A stretch of DNA of 64,000 nt from Achromobacter anxifer (GTDB lineage Bacteria > Pseudomonadota > Gammaproteobacteria > Burkholderiales > Burkholderiaceae_B), in the NCBI RefSeq assembly GCF_903652925.1, contig NZ_CAHLAR010000003.1, positions 743,728-807,727 on the forward strand, given 5' to 3'. Shown here piece after piece: positions 8,057-16,344 of the stretch. Numbering within the stretch: position 1 is the first letter of the stretch; each line of letters opens with the position of its first letter. The position numbers and the translations under genes were made by a program. The notes under the pieces are model-generated. The model saw only the letters and a program-made list of their open reading frames with translations, had not been told where the DNA came from and did not search any database.

Positions 8057-9691
8057 GTGAGCACCACGGTCCATCAGGCATTCCGCGACACCGCGGCCCG
8101 CTACGGCGCCCAGCCCTTCCTGTGCATCCTGCCCGAGACGGCGCTGGCCTATGGCATCGCCGCCGGCGAGCTGAGCTACAGCCAGGCCGCCGAGGCCATC
8201 GAGACCCTGCGCGCGGCCTATGCCCGCGCCGGTTACGGCCATGGCCACCGCGCCGGCCTGCTGCTGGAAAACCGCCCCGCCTTCTTCCTGCACTGGTTCG
8301 CGCTGAATGCGCTGGGCGTGTCGGTGGTGCCGATCAATCCCGACCTGCGCGCCGCCGAACTCGAATACCTGACGGGGCACTCCGAGATCGCGCTGGCCGT
8401 GGCGCTGCCGGAACGCCACGCCGACCTGCTGGCCGCTGCGCAACGCGCCGGCCGCGAACTGCGCGTGATGGGACCGGACGACGCGCCGCCCGCCGCGCCC
8501 TTCCCCGCGCCGCAGGCAGGCAGCGAGCCCGGCGTGCTGACCGAGTGCGCCCTGCTCTACACGTCCGGCACCACCGGACGGCCCAAGGGCTGCATCCTGC
8601 CCAACCGCTATTTCCTGCACGCGGGCGGCTGGTACGCCCGCATCGGCGGCCTGTGCGAACTGCGCCCGGGCCAGGAACGCATGCTGACGCCGCTGCCGCT
8701 GGTGCACATGAACGCCATGGCGTATTCGGCCATGGCCATGGTGCTGACCGGCGGCTGCCTGATCCCGCTGGACCGCTTCCACCCCAAGACCTGGTGGGAC
8801 AGCGTGCGCGACTCCGGCGCGACGGTGCTGCACTACCTCGGCGTCATGCCCGCCATCCTGATGAAGGCCGAGCCCTCGGCGCGCGATAGGCAGCCCGCCA
8901 TCCGCTTCGGCTTCGGCGCGGGCGTGGACCGCAAGCTGCACCAGCCCTTTGAAGAGCGCTTCGGCTTTCCCCTGCTGGAAGCCTGGGCCATGACCGAAAC
9001 CGGCGCGGGCGCCGTCATCATCGCCAACCAGGAGCCGCGCCACATCGGCAGCAGCTGCTTCGGCCGCGAAGAAGACGACGTGCTGGTGCGCATCGTGGCC
9101 GACTCGGGCGCCGAGGCCGCGGCCGGCGAGCCTGGCGAACTGCTGGTGCGCCACGCCGGCGACGATCCGCGCTACGGCTTCTTCGCCGGCTACCTCAAGG
9201 ACAAGGAAGCGACCTCCCAGGCCTGGGAAGACGGCTGGTTCCATACCGGCGACATCGTGCGCCGCGACGCCGACGGCGCGCTGCGCTTCGTCGACCGCAA
9301 GAAGAACGTGATCCGCCGCAGCGGCGAAAACATCTCTGCCGTGGAAGTGGAAAGCGTGCTGCTGCAGCATCCGCTGGTGAAGGCGGTGGCGGTGGCCGCC
9401 GTGCCCGATGCGGTGCGCGGCGACGAAGTGCTGGCCTGCGTGGTGCCAGAGAGCCTGCCGGCCGACGCCGCGGCGCTGGCGGAGGCCGCGCGCAGCATCG
9501 TGCAATGGAGCCTGGAGCAACTGGCCTATTACAAGGCGCCCGGCTACGTGGCCTTCGTCGACAGCCTGCCGCTGACCACCACCAACAAGATCCAGCGCGG
9601 CGAAATGAAGGCCCTGGCGCCCACCTTGCCCGGCACGGACCGCTGCGTGGACACCGGCCACATGAAGAAACGCCAGGAGCCCGCGCGATGA
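8057..9691 (+). CDS. AMP-forming acyl-CoA ligase (CaiC-like)
   Basis: A 544-residue member of the ANL superfamily. The P-loop-like motif YTSGTTGRPKG is complete. EAWAMTETGAG binds adenylate, DGWFHTGD and RKKNVIRRSGENIS form the hinge, and TTTNKIQRGE near the C-terminus carries the catalytic Lys. It converts a carboxylic acid to its CoA thioester with ATP to AMP. In the pathway proposed here it would activate dioxindole-3-acetate so that the two-carbon side chain can leave as acetyl-CoA. The start is GTG with AGGAG upstream. The next gene overlaps its stop by ATGA. Confidence 0.9.
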   Translation: MSTTVHQAFRDTAARYGAQPFLCILPETALAYGIAAGELSYSQAAEAIETLRAAYARAGYGHGHRAGLLLENRPAFFLHWFALNALGVSVVPINPDLRAAELEYLTGHSEIALAVALPERHADLLAAAQRAGRELRVMGPDDAPPAAPFPAPQAGSEPGVLTECALLYTSGTTGRPKGCILPNRYFLHAGGWYARIGGLCELRPGQERMLTPLPLVHMNAMAYSAMAMVLTGGCLIPLDRFHPKTWWDSVRDSGATVLHYLGVMPAILMKAEPSARDRQPAIRFGFGAGVDRKLHQPFEERFGFPLLEAWAMTETGAGAVIIANQEPRHIGSSCFGREEDDVLVRIVADSGAEAAAGEPGELLVRHAGDDPRYGFFAGYLKDKEATSQAWEDGWFHTGDIVRRDADGALRFVDRKKNVIRRSGENISAVEVESVLLQHPLVKAVAVAAVPDAVRGDEVLACVVPESLPADAAALAEAARSIVQWSLEQLAYYKAPGYVAFVDSLPLTTTNKIQRGEMKALAPTLPGTDRCVDTGHMKKRQEPAR

Positions 9692-10854
9692 GCCGCCGCG
9701 GCTATGACGGCGTGGTGGCGGCCCTGCCCGTCACCATTCCCTATGAACGCTATTCCACCCATGCCGCCCACTGGTGGCTGGGCCGGGCGCTGGGCGCGCT
9801 GATCCGCCAGGCCGGCATCGCCAAGACCGACGTGGACGGGCTCTGCGTGTCGAGCTTCACGCTGGCGCCCGACACCGCCGTCGGCCTGGTGCAGCACCTG
9901 GGCATGAGCCCACGCTGGCTGGACCACATCCCCATGGGCGGCGCCAGCGGCGTGGCGGCCTTGCGCCGCGCGGCCCGCGCCGTACAGGCGGGCGACGCCA
10001 ACATCGTGGCCTGCATCGCGGGCGACACCAATCACGTGGACTCGTTCCGCAACACGGTCAGCCAGTTCTCGCGCTTCGCGCAGGACGCGGTCTACCCCTA
10101 TGGCGCGGGCGGCCCCAACGCCAGCTTCGCGCTGCTGACCGCCAACTACATGCGCGCCACAGGCGCCACCCGCGAGGACTTCGGCAAGCTGTGCGTGGCG
10201 CAGCGCGACAACGCCCTGCGCTATCCGCATGCGCTGATGAAGAAGCCGCTGACGCTCGCCCAATACCTGGACGCCCGCGTCATCACCGACCCGATACACC
10301 TGTTCGATTGCGTGATGCCCTGCGCCGGCGCCGACGGCTTCCTGGTCATGAGCGAGGACCGGGCGCGCGCGCTCAAGCTGCCCTACGCCCGCATCCTCTC
10401 CACCATCGAACGCCACAACGCCTGGATCGAGGACCCGATCCAGACCCGCGGCGGCTGGGCCATGGACCTGGACGAGCTCTACGGCCAGGCCGGCGTCCAA
10501 CCTGGCGACATGGATTTCCTGCAGGCCTACGACGACTACCCCGTCATCAACCTGATGCAGATCGAAGACCTGGGTTTTTGCCAGAAGGGCTCGTCCCCCG
10601 ACTTCGTTCGCAACAACAGTTTTACCGTGGACGGCAGCTTTCCCTTCAACACCAATGGCGGCCAGTTGTCGGTGGGCCAGGCCGGCGCGGCCGGCGGCTA
10701 TCTGGGCATGGTCGAGGCGCTGCGCCAATTGAGCGGCACGGCCGGTGGTACGCAAGTGGCCGACGCCCGCCTCGGCATGGTGAGCGGCTTCGGCATGATC
10801 AATTACGACCGCGGACTGTGCACCGCCGCGGCCATCCTGGGGAGCCACGCATGA
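9688..10854 (+). CDS. Thiolase-fold protein lacking thiolase catalytic residues (probable acyl-CoA retro-aldolase subunit)
   Basis: A 388-residue protein of the SCP-x/lipid-transfer thiolase branch. At the usual nucleophile position (xCASG in thiolases) it reads GGASG (84-88). The usual His motif is YDDYPVI (281-287), and the C-terminal GHPxGATG-like motif is GQAGAAGG (330-337). Cys, His and His are thus all replaced while the fold motif NTNGG (321-325) remains. In steroid side-chain degradation, Ltp2-type thiolases without these residues pair with a DUF35 protein as retro-aldolases. The next gene, overlapping by ATGA, encodes exactly such a DUF35 domain. Here the enzyme could split dioxindole-3-acetyl-CoA into isatin and acetyl-CoA; the reaction is inferred. 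Confidence 0.85.
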   Translation: MSRRGYDGVVAALPVTIPYERYSTHAAHWWLGRALGALIRQAGIAKTDVDGLCVSSFTLAPDTAVGLVQHLGMSPRWLDHIPMGGASGVAALRRAARAVQAGDANIVACIAGDTNHVDSFRNTVSQFSRFAQDAVYPYGAGGPNASFALLTANYMRATGATREDFGKLCVAQRDNALRYPHALMKKPLTLAQYLDARVITDPIHLFDCVMPCAGADGFLVMSEDRARALKLPYARILSTIERHNAWIEDPIQTRGGWAMDLDELYGQAGVQPGDMDFLQAYDDYPVINLMQIEDLGFCQKGSSPDFVRNNSFTVDGSFPFNTNGGQLSVGQAGAAGGYLGMVEALRQLSGTAGGTQVADARLGMVSGFGMINYDRGLCTAAAILGSHA

Positions 10855-12092
10855 CCGAACCCTTGGCCAAGCCGCCCCGCAAGAATCCGATCGCCCGCAC
10901 TCGCCAGCCGACGCTGCCACCGGGCTGGCGCAGCCGCAGCGCGCTCGGGCTGACCGCCGCCGCCGCCGAGGGCCGCTTCGACCTGCAGACCTGCGCCGAC
11001 TGCGGCGCGGTCCAGTATCCGCCACGCGAGGTCTGCGGCCACTGCCTGTCCGAGCGCCTGCCCTGGCGGCCGGCCGATGCCAGCGGCGTGCTGCTGGTCA
11101 GCACCACCCTGCATCACAGCAACGACCTGTATTTCCGCGAACGCCTGCCCTGGCGCGTGGGCACGGTACGCATGACCGCCGGCCCCTCCGTCGTGGCGCA
11201 CGTGCACCAGGACTGCGCCGACGGCGACCGCGTGCGCCTGGGGCTGAAGCTGGACCGCAGCGGCCAGGCCGTGATGATCGCCCTGCCTGAAAGGAACACG
11301 CCGAACATGGAAGACGACAAGACCCTGCGCGAAACCTCGTGCGATCCCAAGTTCCGCCGCGCCCTGGTCACCGACGGCAAGTCGGCGGTGGGCCAGGCCG
11401 TGGCGCGCGCCCTGCTGGACGCCGGCTGCCCGGCCGTCTTCCTGGGCGATCCGCAGGCCTGGAAGCGCGACGCCGCCTTCGAGGCCCTGGCGGCCGACCC
11501 GCGGGTGCAGGCGGTGGTGCTGGACGTGACCGACACCGATTCGGTCGAACGCGTCGCCGCCTCCATCGGCGGCAAGGTCGAGATCCTGGTCAACACCGCC
11601 GACCTGGAGCGCGAGGGCGGCCTGCTGAACCGCAAGGACGTGAACACGGCGCGCGACGCCATGGACGTGAACGTGCTGGGACTGATGCGTCTGGCGCAGA
11701 GCTTCGGCCCGGCGCTGTGCGGCCGCGCCGCGGACGGCGTCAACAGCGCCACGGCCTGGGTCAACGTGCTGTCCATCTACGCCCACATGAACCTGCCGTC
11801 GCGCGGCATGTGGTCGGCGTCCAAGGCGGCCGCGCTGTCCCTGGCGCAATGCCTGCGCGCCGAGATGCGCGGCGCGGGCGTGCGGGTGGTGAACGTGTTC
11901 CCCGGGCCGGTGGACCACGAATGGGAGCAGCGTACGCCGCCCCCGCGCGTGGCGCCCGCGGCGATCGCCGCCGCCATCGTGCGCGCGCTGAAGGAAGGCA
12001 TCGAGGACGTCTACGTCGGCGATGTCGCGCAGGAATTCCGCGCCCGGCTGGCGGAGAACCCCAAGGGACTGGAAAGGGAGCTGGGAGCCTGA
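10851..12092 (+). CDS. DUF35 (zinc ribbon/OB-fold) protein fused to a degenerate short-chain dehydrogenase
   Basis: A 413-residue fusion. Residues 1-150 are a DUF35 thiolase-partner domain with zinc-ribbon cysteines Cys48, Cys51, Cys62, Cys65 followed by an OB-fold. Residues about 168-413 have the SDR fold, but its motifs are broken. The glycine-rich loop reads TDGKSAVG instead of TGxxxGIG, NNAG is replaced by VNTA, and the catalytic YxxxK is WSASK (Trp321, Lys325). The SDR half therefore probably does not catalyse hydride transfer and may serve as a scaffold or binding module. It starts on an ATGA overlap with the thiolase-like gene, which argues for a complex of the two. No internal stop or start separates the two halves. 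Confidence 0.87.
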   Translation: MTEPLAKPPRKNPIARTRQPTLPPGWRSRSALGLTAAAAEGRFDLQTCADCGAVQYPPREVCGHCLSERLPWRPADASGVLLVSTTLHHSNDLYFRERLPWRVGTVRMTAGPSVVAHVHQDCADGDRVRLGLKLDRSGQAVMIALPERNTPNMEDDKTLRETSCDPKFRRALVTDGKSAVGQAVARALLDAGCPAVFLGDPQAWKRDAAFEALAADPRVQAVVLDVTDTDSVERVAASIGGKVEILVNTADLEREGGLLNRKDVNTARDAMDVNVLGLMRLAQSFGPALCGRAADGVNSATAWVNVLSIYAHMNLPSRGMWSASKAAALSLAQCLRAEMRGAGVRVVNVFPGPVDHEWEQRTPPPRVAPAAIAAAIVRALKEGIEDVYVGDVAQEFRARLAENPKGLERELGA

Positions 12093-12135
12093 CGGCCCGC
12101 CGCCCCGACAACGCACGAACCTAGAGGAACAGCAC

Positions 12136-12921
12136 ATGAGCCAAAATATTCTTGCCCAATTCATGGCCGAACTGATGTCCGGCCGCATCCGCGTGGTGGA
12201 CCTGACCGAGACGCTGACGCCTGAATTCCCGACCATCGTGCTGCCGCCGGAATTCGGCCAGGCCTGGCCGTTCCGCATCGAGGAGATCTCGCGCTACGAC
12301 GAGCGCGGCCCCGCCTGGTACTGGAACAACTTCTCGTGCTCCGAGCACACTGGCACCCACTTCGACGCGCCGGCCCACTGGGTCACGGGCAAGGACCAGC
12401 CTGACAACACCGTCGACACCATTCCGGTCGAGGCCTTCATCGCCAGCGCCTGCGTCATCGACTGCTCGGCCGAATCCCGCGACAACCCCGACTTCCTGCT
12501 GACCGTGGACTTCGTGAAGAAGTGGGAAGAGCGGCACGGCCGCATCCCCGCGCGTTCCTGGGTGCTGATGCGCACCGACTGGTCCAAGCGCGCCAAGCCC
12601 GCCGACTACCTGAACCTGCAGGAAGACGGCGCGCACTCGCCCGGCCCGGATGCTGAAGTGGTGCCCTGGCTGATCAAGGAACGCGACGTGCACGGATTCG
12701 GCACCGAGTCGGTCGGCACCGACGCGGGCCAGGCGCAGCACCTGGATCCCCCCTACCCCTGCCACTACTACATGCACGGCAACAACCGCTACGGCCTGCA
12801 ATGCATGACCAACCTGGACCAACTGCCGCCGACCGGCGCGGTGATCTTCTCGGCGCCGCTCAAGATCCGCAGCGGCTCGGGCAGCCCGCTGCGCGTGCTG
12901 GCGCTGGCGCCCAAGGCCTGA
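12136..12921 (+). CDS. Cyclase-family metal hydrolase, probable isatin hydrolase
   Basis: A 261-residue member of the cyclase/kynurenine formamidase family. The metal-binding signature HxGTHxDxPxH is intact as HTGTHFDAPAH at residues 71-81. The N-terminal RVVDLTETLTPEFP start is also typical. Family members open cyclic or acyl amides with Mn2+ or Zn2+. Isatin hydrolases, which convert isatin to isatinate, belong here and, as I recall them, share the RYDERGPAWYWNNFS-type stretch before the motif. Context next to the thiolase/DUF35 pair and the 2-oxoacid oxidoreductase favours isatin hydrolase over kynurenine formamidase. ATG 12136 was chosen for its AGAGGAA ribosome-binding site. Confidence 0.85.
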   Translation: MSQNILAQFMAELMSGRIRVVDLTETLTPEFPTIVLPPEFGQAWPFRIEEISRYDERGPAWYWNNFSCSEHTGTHFDAPAHWVTGKDQPDNTVDTIPVEAFIASACVIDCSAESRDNPDFLLTVDFVKKWEERHGRIPARSWVLMRTDWSKRAKPADYLNLQEDGAHSPGPDAEVVPWLIKERDVHGFGTESVGTDAGQAQHLDPPYPCHYYMHGNNRYGLQCMTNLDQLPPTGAVIFSAPLKIRSGSGSPLRVLALAPKA

Positions 12922-12961
12922 GCCGGCCGCACCTGAGCCGGCCGCGCCTGAGCCGGCCGCG
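12917..12961. repeat. Triplicated 15-bp unit at a gene end
   Basis: Three head-to-tail copies of CCTGAGCCGGCCGCR begin at 12917, 12932 and 12947; the only difference is the last base (A, G, G). The first copy contains the stop codon of the hydrolase gene. The unit length is a multiple of three and the copies fill nearly the whole spacer before the next ribosome-binding site. Confidence 0.9.
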
Positions 12962-12986
12962 CAACCACGATTACAGGGGGATATCC

Positions 12987-13715
12987 ATGACGCACACCAA
13001 CGTCGCCATCGTCACCGGCGGCAGCGCCGGCATCGGCGCCGAGATCTGCCGCAGCATGCTGGACGCAGGCTACGAAGTGATTTCCATGGCGCGCCGCGCC
13101 GCCGACTTCAGCCATCCGCGCCTGCACAACATGCAGGTGGACCTGCTGGACGCGGACGCGACTGCGCAGGCCGGCGCGGAAGCCGCGGCGAAGTTTCCCA
13201 TCAGCCACGTTATCCACAACGCCGGCGTCATCTGGCCCAACCTGCTGCCGCAGGTCACGCAGGAAGAACTGCACGGCCTGACCCAGATCCATCTGGGCGC
13301 GGCCATCAGCCTGGTGCAGGCCGCCCTGCCCGGCATGCAGGAACGCAAGTTCGGCCGCATCGTGATGATGTCGTCGCGCGGCGCCCTGGGCCTGCCGACG
13401 CGCACCGCCTATTCGGCCACCAAGGCCGGCATGGTGGGCATGGCGCGCACCTGGTCGCTGGAGCTGGCGCCCTATGGCATCACGGTCAACGTGGTGGCGC
13501 CGGGCCCGATCCAGACCGATATGTTCTACGAGGTGATCGAGCCCGGCAGCGAGCGCGAAAAGCAGCTGGCGGCCGGCATCCCGGTCAAGCGCCTGGGCCG
13601 TTCGGACGACGTGGCGCGCGCCGTCATGTTCTTCTCGGACCCCGCCAACAGCTTCGTCACCGGCCAGACGCTGTTCGTCTGCGGCGGCGCCAGCGTCAGC
13701 TCAATCACCATCTGA
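12987..13715 (+). CDS. Short-chain dehydrogenase/reductase
   Basis: A 242-residue classical SDR with all key motifs. The cofactor loop is TGGSAGIG (10-17), followed by HNAG, the catalytic Ser in MMSSRG, and YSATK with Tyr142 and Lys146. NVVAPGPIQT and a C-terminal FVTGQTLFVCGG strand complete the fold. It is last of the catabolic genes before the transporter. It could oxidise an alcohol intermediate such as dioxindole, or reduce a side product; the substrate is unknown. ATG 12987 follows AGGGGG. Confidence 0.9.
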   Translation: MTHTNVAIVTGGSAGIGAEICRSMLDAGYEVISMARRAADFSHPRLHNMQVDLLDADATAQAGAEAAAKFPISHVIHNAGVIWPNLLPQVTQEELHGLTQIHLGAAISLVQAALPGMQERKFGRIVMMSSRGALGLPTRTAYSATKAGMVGMARTWSLELAPYGITVNVVAPGPIQTDMFYEVIEPGSEREKQLAAGIPVKRLGRSDDVARAVMFFSDPANSFVTGQTLFVCGGASVSSITI

Positions 13716-13904
13716 GCGCGCATCGCGCGCGCCGCTTCGGGTTTTGACGGATAGGTAAGCACTGCGGACCAGGTCTACAGTGCGAGCCTGCGCACAAGAA
13801 AGTTTAAGCAACAAGTATTAAAGCAAACCAAGCAAGCACAGAAGTACCGTTTTCTCCGTTTTCCAGCCGCACCCCCACCCTGCTCCCTATCCGGAGGTTT
13901 TGCC

Positions 13905-15056
13905 ATGCTGTCGAAGAAACTCCCCCTGGCCGCTGCCGCCGCGGTAGCCGCGCTGTTCGCCCTGCCCGCCCTGGCCCAAGTCAAGGTCGGCGTCGTCACC
14001 TCGTCCACCGGCCCCACGGCCCTGGTCGGGATCCCCCAGAAGAACACCGTGCCGCTGCTGCCCAAGAAGATCGGCGACCTGACCGTGGAGTACATCTCGC
14101 TGGATGACGCCAGCGATTCCACCAACTCGGTGACGGCCTTCAAGAAGCTGATTTCGGAACAGAACGTGGACGCGCTGATCGGCCCGTCGGGCTCGCCCAA
14201 CGCCATGGGCGTGATCCAGTTCGCGGCCGAGGCCGGCGTGCCCATGCTGGCGCCGGTGGGCACCGCCGCGGTCGTGCTGCCCATGAACGAGCAGAAGAAG
14301 TGGGTCTTCAAGACCACCCAGAACGACGACATCATCGCGCGCGCGCTGGTCGATCACATGGCCAAGACCGGCATCAAGACGGTCGGCTTCATCGGCCTGA
14401 ACGATCCCTACGGTGAGAACTGGTCCAAGGTGTTCGCGGGCCTGGCCGCGGAAAAGGGCATCAAGATCACCGCCAACGAACGCTACCTGCGCTTCGACAG
14501 CTCTGTCACGGGCCAGGCGCTGAAGATCCTGGCCGCCAAGCCGGACGCCGTGCTGATTGCCGCCCCCGGCGCCGCCAGCGTGCTGCCGCAGACCACGCTG
14601 TTCGATCAGGGCTACAAGGGCAAGTTCTACCAAACCCATGGCGCGGCCCTGCCCGACTTCCTGAAGCTGGGCGGCAAGAAGGTCGAAGGCACGATCCTGG
14701 CCGCCAGCCTGATGCTGGTGCTGCCGGAAATGCCTGACAGCAACCCGTCCAAGAAGGTCGCCGCCGACTACATCGCCGCCTACGAAAAGCTCAACGGCTC
14801 CAAGCCGGCCACCTTCGGCGCCAACGTCTACGACGCCGGCCTGCTGCTGGAAAAGGCCGTGCCGCTGGCTGAAAAGGCCGGCAAGCCGGGCACCAAGGAA
14901 TTCCGCAGCGCGCTGCGCGATGCGCTGGAACAGACCAAGGAGCTGGTCGGCACCCAGGGCGTCTACAACATGTCCGCCGCCGACCACAGCGGCTTCGACG
15001 ACCGCGGCCGCGAACTCATCACCGTCAAGGACGGCGCCTGGAAGCTGATGAAATAG
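13905..15056 (+). CDS. Branched-chain amino acid-type (LIV) ABC transporter substrate-binding protein
   Basis: A 383-residue periplasmic binding protein. The signal peptide ends around LALAQ (residue 25), and mature VKVGVVTSSTGPTALVG matches the start of LivK-type receptors, as does DDASDSTNSVTAFKKLI. In aromatic-degradation loci these receptors usually bind aromatic acids rather than leucine. Placement directly between the catabolic genes and the matching permease/ATPase genes suggests it captures the substrate of the pathway, possibly indole-3-acetate. A 189-bp spacer separates it from the SDR, so it may have its own promoter. Confidence 0.92.
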   Translation: MLSKKLPLAAAAAVAALFALPALAQVKVGVVTSSTGPTALVGIPQKNTVPLLPKKIGDLTVEYISLDDASDSTNSVTAFKKLISEQNVDALIGPSGSPNAMGVIQFAAEAGVPMLAPVGTAAVVLPMNEQKKWVFKTTQNDDIIARALVDHMAKTGIKTVGFIGLNDPYGENWSKVFAGLAAEKGIKITANERYLRFDSSVTGQALKILAAKPDAVLIAAPGAASVLPQTTLFDQGYKGKFYQTHGAALPDFLKLGGKKVEGTILAASLMLVLPEMPDSNPSKKVAADYIAAYEKLNGSKPATFGANVYDAGLLLEKAVPLAEKAGKPGTKEFRSALRDALEQTKELVGTQGVYNMSAADHSGFDDRGRELITVKDGAWKLMK

Positions 15057-15065
15057 TCCCCCCCC

Positions 15066-15097
15066 GAAGCGCTGCGCGCTTCCCCCCCAGGGGGGCA
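15066..15097. terminator. Hairpin after the binding-protein gene
   Basis: A stem GAAGCGC/GCGCTTC with loop TGC (15066-15082) sits between C-runs and is followed by CCCCCC/GGGGGG, which can also pair. It lies 10 bp past the stop. There is no T-run, so it may limit read-through or protect the 3' end of the receptor mRNA rather than act as a classic terminator. Confidence 0.45.
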
Positions 15098-15127
15098 TGC
15101 CTGCGGACCGGCAGAGCCCGGATCCGC

Positions 15128-15257
15128 GGCATCCCGCTAGGGGTGCATAGAGCCTGCTTCGTGGCATCTCGATGGGGTGCGCAGAGTCGGTTCCGTGGCA
15201 TCCCGATAGGGTGCGCAGAGTTTGCTCCGTAGCATCCCGGAGGGTGCGCGCGGACAG
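15128..15257. repeat. Four degenerate 34-35 bp tandem repeats
   Basis: Units begin with the core GGCATC (AGCATC in the last) at 15128, 15163, 15197 and 15231. Each continues with CCGATAGGGTGCGCAGAG-like sequence and a short pyrimidine-rich link. The copies are diverged but clearly related. They fill the spacer between receptor and permease genes. No coding role is seen. Confidence 0.8.
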
Positions 15258-15303
15258 GGGATGACGTACCTGGCGTGCTTGTCTGTCTTACCCGGAATTT
15301 CGC

Positions 15304-16344
15304 ATGAATGCTCAGATTGCCCTGATACTCGGGCAGGACGGCATCACCAACGGCGCCATCTATGCGCTGCTGGCCTTGTCCATCCTGCTGGTCTTTACCG
15401 TCACCCGCGTGCTGTTCATCCCGCAAGGCGAGTTCGTCGCGTTCGGCGCGCTCACCATGGCTGCGCTGCAGGCCGGCAAGCCGGTGCTGCTGGTGTGGCT
15501 GCTGTTCGCCTTCGCGGTGGCCGAGGTCGGCGCCGATCTGCTGGCGCGCCGCAAGCGGCCGGGCCGCAACCGCGGCGCATGGCGCATGGCGGTGAAGCTG
15601 GTCTATCCGCTGGCGCTGGCCGCGCTGTTCTACAAGCTGCCGCTGGCGCAGCTGCCCATGGCGGCGCAGGCCTTGCTGACGCTGCTGCTGGTGGTGCCGA
15701 TGGGACCGCAGCTGTATCGCCTGTTCTATCAGCCTATCGCGTCGGCCTCGACGCTGGTGCTGCTGATCGTGTCCATCGCCGTGCACCTGGCGCTGGTCGG
15801 CCTGGGGCTGCTGGCCTTCGGTGCCGAGGGCGCACGCACTGCGCCGTTCAGCGACGCCAGCCTGGCGCTGGGTCCGCTGAACGTCAACAGCCAGGCGCTG
15901 TGGGTGGTGGCGGTGTCGGCCCTGCTCATCATCGTGCTTTACCAGTTCTTTGAACGCTCGATGTACGGCAAGGCGCTGCGCGCCGCGGCCTTCAACCGGC
16001 TGGGCGCGCGGCTGATGGGCATTTCGCCGGTCTTCGCGGGCAAGGCCACGTTCTTCCTGGCCGCGCTGATCGGCACGGTCTCGGGCATTCTGATCGCGCC
16101 CATCACCACCATGTACTTCGACTCCGGCTTCATGGTCAGCCTGAAGGGCTTCGTGGGCGCGATCATCGGCGGACTGGTGAGCTATCCGCTGGCCGCCGCC
16201 GGCGCCATCCTGGTCGGCCTGATCGAAGCCTTCTCCTCGTTCTGGGCCAGCGCCTACAAAGAAATCATTGTGTTCACGCTGATCATCCCCGTGCTGCTCT
16301 GGCGTTCACTGAAAAGCCATCACGTCGAGGAAGAAGACGAATGA
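15304..16344 (+). CDS. LIV-type ABC transporter permease (LivH-like)
   Basis: A 346-residue inner-membrane permease with eight or more hydrophobic segments. It has the LivH N-terminus ([20 protein letters not shown]), the FIPQGEF segment, and the late cytoplasmic motif [17 protein letters not shown] that contacts the ATPases. It is somewhat longer than typical LivH (about 290-310) through a central insertion around residues 70-130. It overlaps the next gene by ATGA, so the transporter genes are coupled. Confidence 0.9.
   Translation: MNAQIALILGQDGITNGAIYALLALSILLVFTVTRVLFIPQGEFVAFGALTMAALQAGKPVLLVWLLFAFAVAEVGADLLARRKRPGRNRGAWRMAVKLVYPLALAALFYKLPLAQLPMAAQALLTLLLVVPMGPQLYRLFYQPIASASTLVLLIVSIAVHLALVGLGLLAFGAEGARTAPFSDASLALGPLNVNSQALWVVAVSALLIIVLYQFFERSMYGKALRAAAFNRLGARLMGISPVFAGKATFFLAALIGTVSGILIAPITTMYFDSGFMVSLKGFVGAIIGGLVSYPLAAAGAILVGLIEAFSSFWASAYKEIIVFTLIIPVLLWRSLKSHHVEEEDE

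Noticed and set aside
9688-10854. Plain annotation as acetyl-CoA acetyltransferase
   Set aside because: The Cys and both His residues needed for thiolase chemistry are absent from the expected motifs.
1435-13715. Assignment to the iac-type indole-3-acetate pathway
   Set aside because: The iac pathway uses a flavin monooxygenase and other gene types not seen here; the gene set fits the isatin route better.
15128-15257. Possible CRISPR array
   Set aside because: The 34-35 bp units are degenerate tandem copies with no unique spacers, only four copies, and no cas genes nearby.
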